From: Candidatus Peregrinibacteria bacterium CG11_big_fil_rev_8_21_14_0_20_46_8 | GTDB taxonomy: Bacteria > Patescibacteriota > Gracilibacteria > UBA1369 > UM-FILTER-53-11 | DNA length: 14,076 nt | Reading direction: 5' to 3' | NCBI GenBank assembly: GCA_002796025.1 | Contig: PCVQ01000062.1 | Location: 1-14,076 of the forward strand | In this document: piece by piece, positions 12,485 to 14,076 of the stretch | Layout: each line of letters begins with the position of its first letter | How positions within the stretch are numbered: position 1 is the stretch's first letter | Program-made: the position numbers and the translations under genes | The notes under the pieces: model-generated | The model's database searches: none | The model's input: only the letters and a program-made list of their open reading frames with translations | Told to the model about the DNA's origin: nothing

Positions 12485-13717
12485 ATGAAACTCAGAGATT
12501 TTTTTGCTGGCACGGAACAAGAAGCAAAAGCTAAGAAAATAGTAGATACGCTGAGTAGCCGAACAGATCTTAAAAAGAAAGAGAAAAGGCGCTTAGCTAA
12601 TGCCCAGCATACAGTGCGAAATTTACGAATACGGCAAATTGCCACAGCAATTTTGGCTGTTATTGGAGGGGGTGGGGCTGCATATCTTGCAGCACCAAAT
12701 GAAAGCACAAAGGCAACTCACCAGCAAAACATCTTTGATCCGGCAGTTCCCCTGTCGATTAATCGTGCCGAAATTCCATCTCGCCTTGCTGAGCTTGTAG
12801 AGCCGTATGGAGAGGTTGTGGATTTCGGTTTCGATTATGATCCTTCGCGTCCGAATCTCTATTTAGTTGCGATGTCGCATGTTGCAAAAGAGAACCCGGA
12901 AGGATGGATAGTACAACAAGAGGCGTTAAACATTTTTCATCAACTATATCGTCTTGGGGTGAGAACTCAATATATGGAGGGAATCGATAAAAGTATTGAG
13001 ATGCGACATGATAGAAAATATTCAGCTGTACAAGAGTATCCGCTCAATGCGATGGCCCAATATAGGAGTACAGGAGCCATCCATCGTGCCAATGTTGCTA
13101 TTGAGGGTGTCTATGAAGACGAGGTTCGTTCTGTTGGAGTGGAGGATGTTTCAAGACACATTGAGATAAAAAAACGTTTTAATGCCGCACCCTTTAATCG
13201 TGCACTTTTTGAGATTCTTCCCCAGCTTTTAGCCCGCTTAGAAATTCTATACGATGCTCAGCTTTTTCGGTCGAGTCAAGAATATGCTAAAACTACCCTG
13301 GTTAATAAGGTGAGAAAGAGAGTTGCCCAAAATCCTAATTTTGATGTTCAAGCATTTATTGATGAAGTTGTAATGAATAATCCTTCATACCAAAAATTTT
13401 TAGATGCAGCGACTGAAGAAAGATATTACCTTATTCAGGGGCGTAATGCAGAATACGCAGGCATTATTAATGGAGAGGCTACAGCAAAAAAAGACAAAGC
13501 TTTTCTTGTTGGATCAAATCATATTCGGCATCTTGCCGGGCTGATAGAGGGCCAGAACATTATTGTAGTTCGCCCACATCATGTTGATGCAAATGAAGTC
13601 AGAACATTTCATGATACTTTCGATAAAAAAGCATATCGAGAAAATATTCATCGATATAATATGTATCTTTTTGGATTAGGCCCAAAGCCGTCGCAGAGTG
13701 TTTATAAAGTGAAATAA
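12485..13717 (+). CDS. Membrane-anchored protein with TraB/TIKI/ChaN-like motifs
   Basis: The 410-residue protein has a charged cytoplasmic N-terminus (1-48, Lys/Arg-rich), one membrane segment with a Gly run (51-70), then a large domain that should lie outside the membrane. Motifs in that domain recall the TIKI/TraB/ChaN group: LYLVAMSH (His132) after a first strand, QYMEG (Glu165) ending a second, then in the C-terminal part EERYYLIQGRN (Arg320, Asn321) and AFLVGSNHIRHLAGLI (His346). These match the group's typical 'G--H', 'lEg', 'R(N/D)' and 'vG--H--gl' blocks in order, but identity looks low. TIKI members are metalloproteases and ChaN binds haem; neither activity can be claimed. It starts 4 bp after the upstream stop, so the two proteins probably work together. 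Convergent with the E2 gene, 6 bp away. Confidence 0.6.
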   Translation: MKLRDFFAGTEQEAKAKKIVDTLSSRTDLKKKEKRRLANAQHTVRNLRIRQIATAILAVIGGGGAAYLAAPNESTKATHQQNIFDPAVPLSINRAEIPSRLAELVEPYGEVVDFGFDYDPSRPNLYLVAMSHVAKENPEGWIVQQEALNIFHQLYRLGVRTQYMEGIDKSIEMRHDRKYSAVQEYPLNAMAQYRSTGAIHRANVAIEGVYEDEVRSVGVEDVSRHIEIKKRFNAAPFNRALFEILPQLLARLEILYDAQLFRSSQEYAKTTLVNKVRKRVAQNPNFDVQAFIDEVVMNNPSYQKFLDAATEERYYLIQGRNAEYAGIINGEATAKKDKAFLVGSNHIRHLAGLIEGQNIIVVRPHHVDANEVRTFHDTFDKKAYRENIHRYNMYLFGLGPKPSQSVYKVK

Positions 13718-13723
13718 TTATTT

Positions 13724-14076
13724 TTATTTCTGCAGCTCCGCAATTAAATCATTCATAAAGCGTGCGGCGTCTGCGCCGTCGACGATGCGGTGGTCGTATG
13801 AGAGGACGAGTGGCATCATTGGGCGGACCTCAACTTTGCCGTCGATAGCAACGGGTTTTTCTGTCATGCGCATAACGCCAAGAATCGCGCTTTGGCCAAC
13901 CGGAATAATCGGGGTTGCGTACATGCCGCCGATGGAGCCGATAGAAGTTATGGTAAACGTCGCATCTTGCATCTCTTCGCCAGTGAGTTTCCGTGCACGT
14001 GCACGGGTAGCGAGGTCGAGAATAGTGCGCGAAAGATCGAACACATTCATCGCGTCTGCATTTTTTATAGTTGGCA
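13724..14076 (-). CDS. 2-oxoacid dehydrogenase E2 acyltransferase (3' end only)
   Basis: Only the C-terminal 117 codons are in the window. The frame is open to the right edge (PTIKNADAMNVFDLSR...), so the ATG at 14050 is internal. The catalytic-domain signature is clear: ATFTITSIGSIGGMYATPII, then SAILGV, KPVAIDGKVEVRPMMPLVLSYDHRIVDGADAARF. The active-site His and Asp of DHRxxDG are present. The usual 'PIINPPE' is PIIPVGQ here. E2 proteins carry lipoyl-bound acyl groups to CoA in pyruvate or branched-chain 2-oxoacid dehydrogenase complexes; which one cannot be told from this end. The lipoyl and subunit-binding domains would lie beyond the edge. Confidence 0.93.
   Translation of the reverse strand, partial: PTIKNADAMNVFDLSRTILDLATRARARKLTGEEMQDATFTITSIGSIGGMYATPIIPVGQSAILGVMRMTEKPVAIDGKVEVRPMMPLVLSYDHRIVDGADAARFMNDLIAELQK

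Overview
The window looks like part of a small, streamlined bacterial chromosome, most probably Candidate Phyla Radiation / Patescibacteria (Parcubacteria-like). This is inferred from gene types and style, not from a marker search. Supporting signs are dense packing (largest gene-free gap is 11414-11559, 146 bp), a stand-alone 5'-nuclease, a T4SS-pilin-type two-helix protein next to rpsP-khpA, a DUF721/DciA-type protein, several proteins with no clear family, and almost no Shine-Dalgarno sequences. UGA is used as a stop (1567-1569, 3012-3014, 5760-5762), so the UGA-glycine code of Gracilibacteria/Absconditabacteria does not apply.

Layout. 1-2373 (+): the C-terminal part of a large TPR protein carrying three copies of an unnamed domain, then a probable lipoprotein with its own promoter. 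2374-3070: a RelB/RelE(YafQ)-type toxin-antitoxin cassette with a strong autoregulated-looking promoter, set between two 55-bp direct repeats. The repeats are two copies of the 3' end of the neighbouring exonuclease gene, and both also work as rho-independent terminators for + strand transcripts. 3022-3957 (-): stand-alone 5'-3' exonuclease ending in a beta-clamp-binding-like peptide. 4030-4563 (+): a stub resembling the end of a glycogen synthase-type glycosyltransferase. 4566-5723 (-): an rpsP-khpA-pilin operon. 5760-6446 (-): possible lipoprotein. 6492-9431 (-): pepA - GT4 glycosyltransferase - dciA-like operon. 9485-10429 (-): a second GT4-type glycosyltransferase. 10524-11413 (+): tRNA-Asp(GUC) followed 6 nt later by a polytopic membrane protein. 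11443-11580: a repeat- and palindrome-rich control region. 11560-13717 (+): a two-gene operon of an orphan asparaginase C-terminal-domain protein and a membrane-anchored protein with TraB/TIKI/ChaN-like motifs. 13724-14076 (-): the end of a 2-oxoacid dehydrogenase E2 acyltransferase that runs off the window.

The core genes cover replication or repair (5'-nuclease, DciA), translation (S16, KhpA, tRNA-Asp), peptide turnover (PepA) and envelope glycan synthesis (two GT4 enzymes). Accessory material is concentrated at 1-3014 and 11414-13717, which look more AT-rich by eye than the central minus-strand genes. The most unusual points are the toxin-antitoxin cassette inserted with duplication of the exonuclease tail, the asparaginase-like/TraB-like gene pair behind a complex palindromic leader, and promoters placed so close to start codons that several mRNAs should be leaderless.
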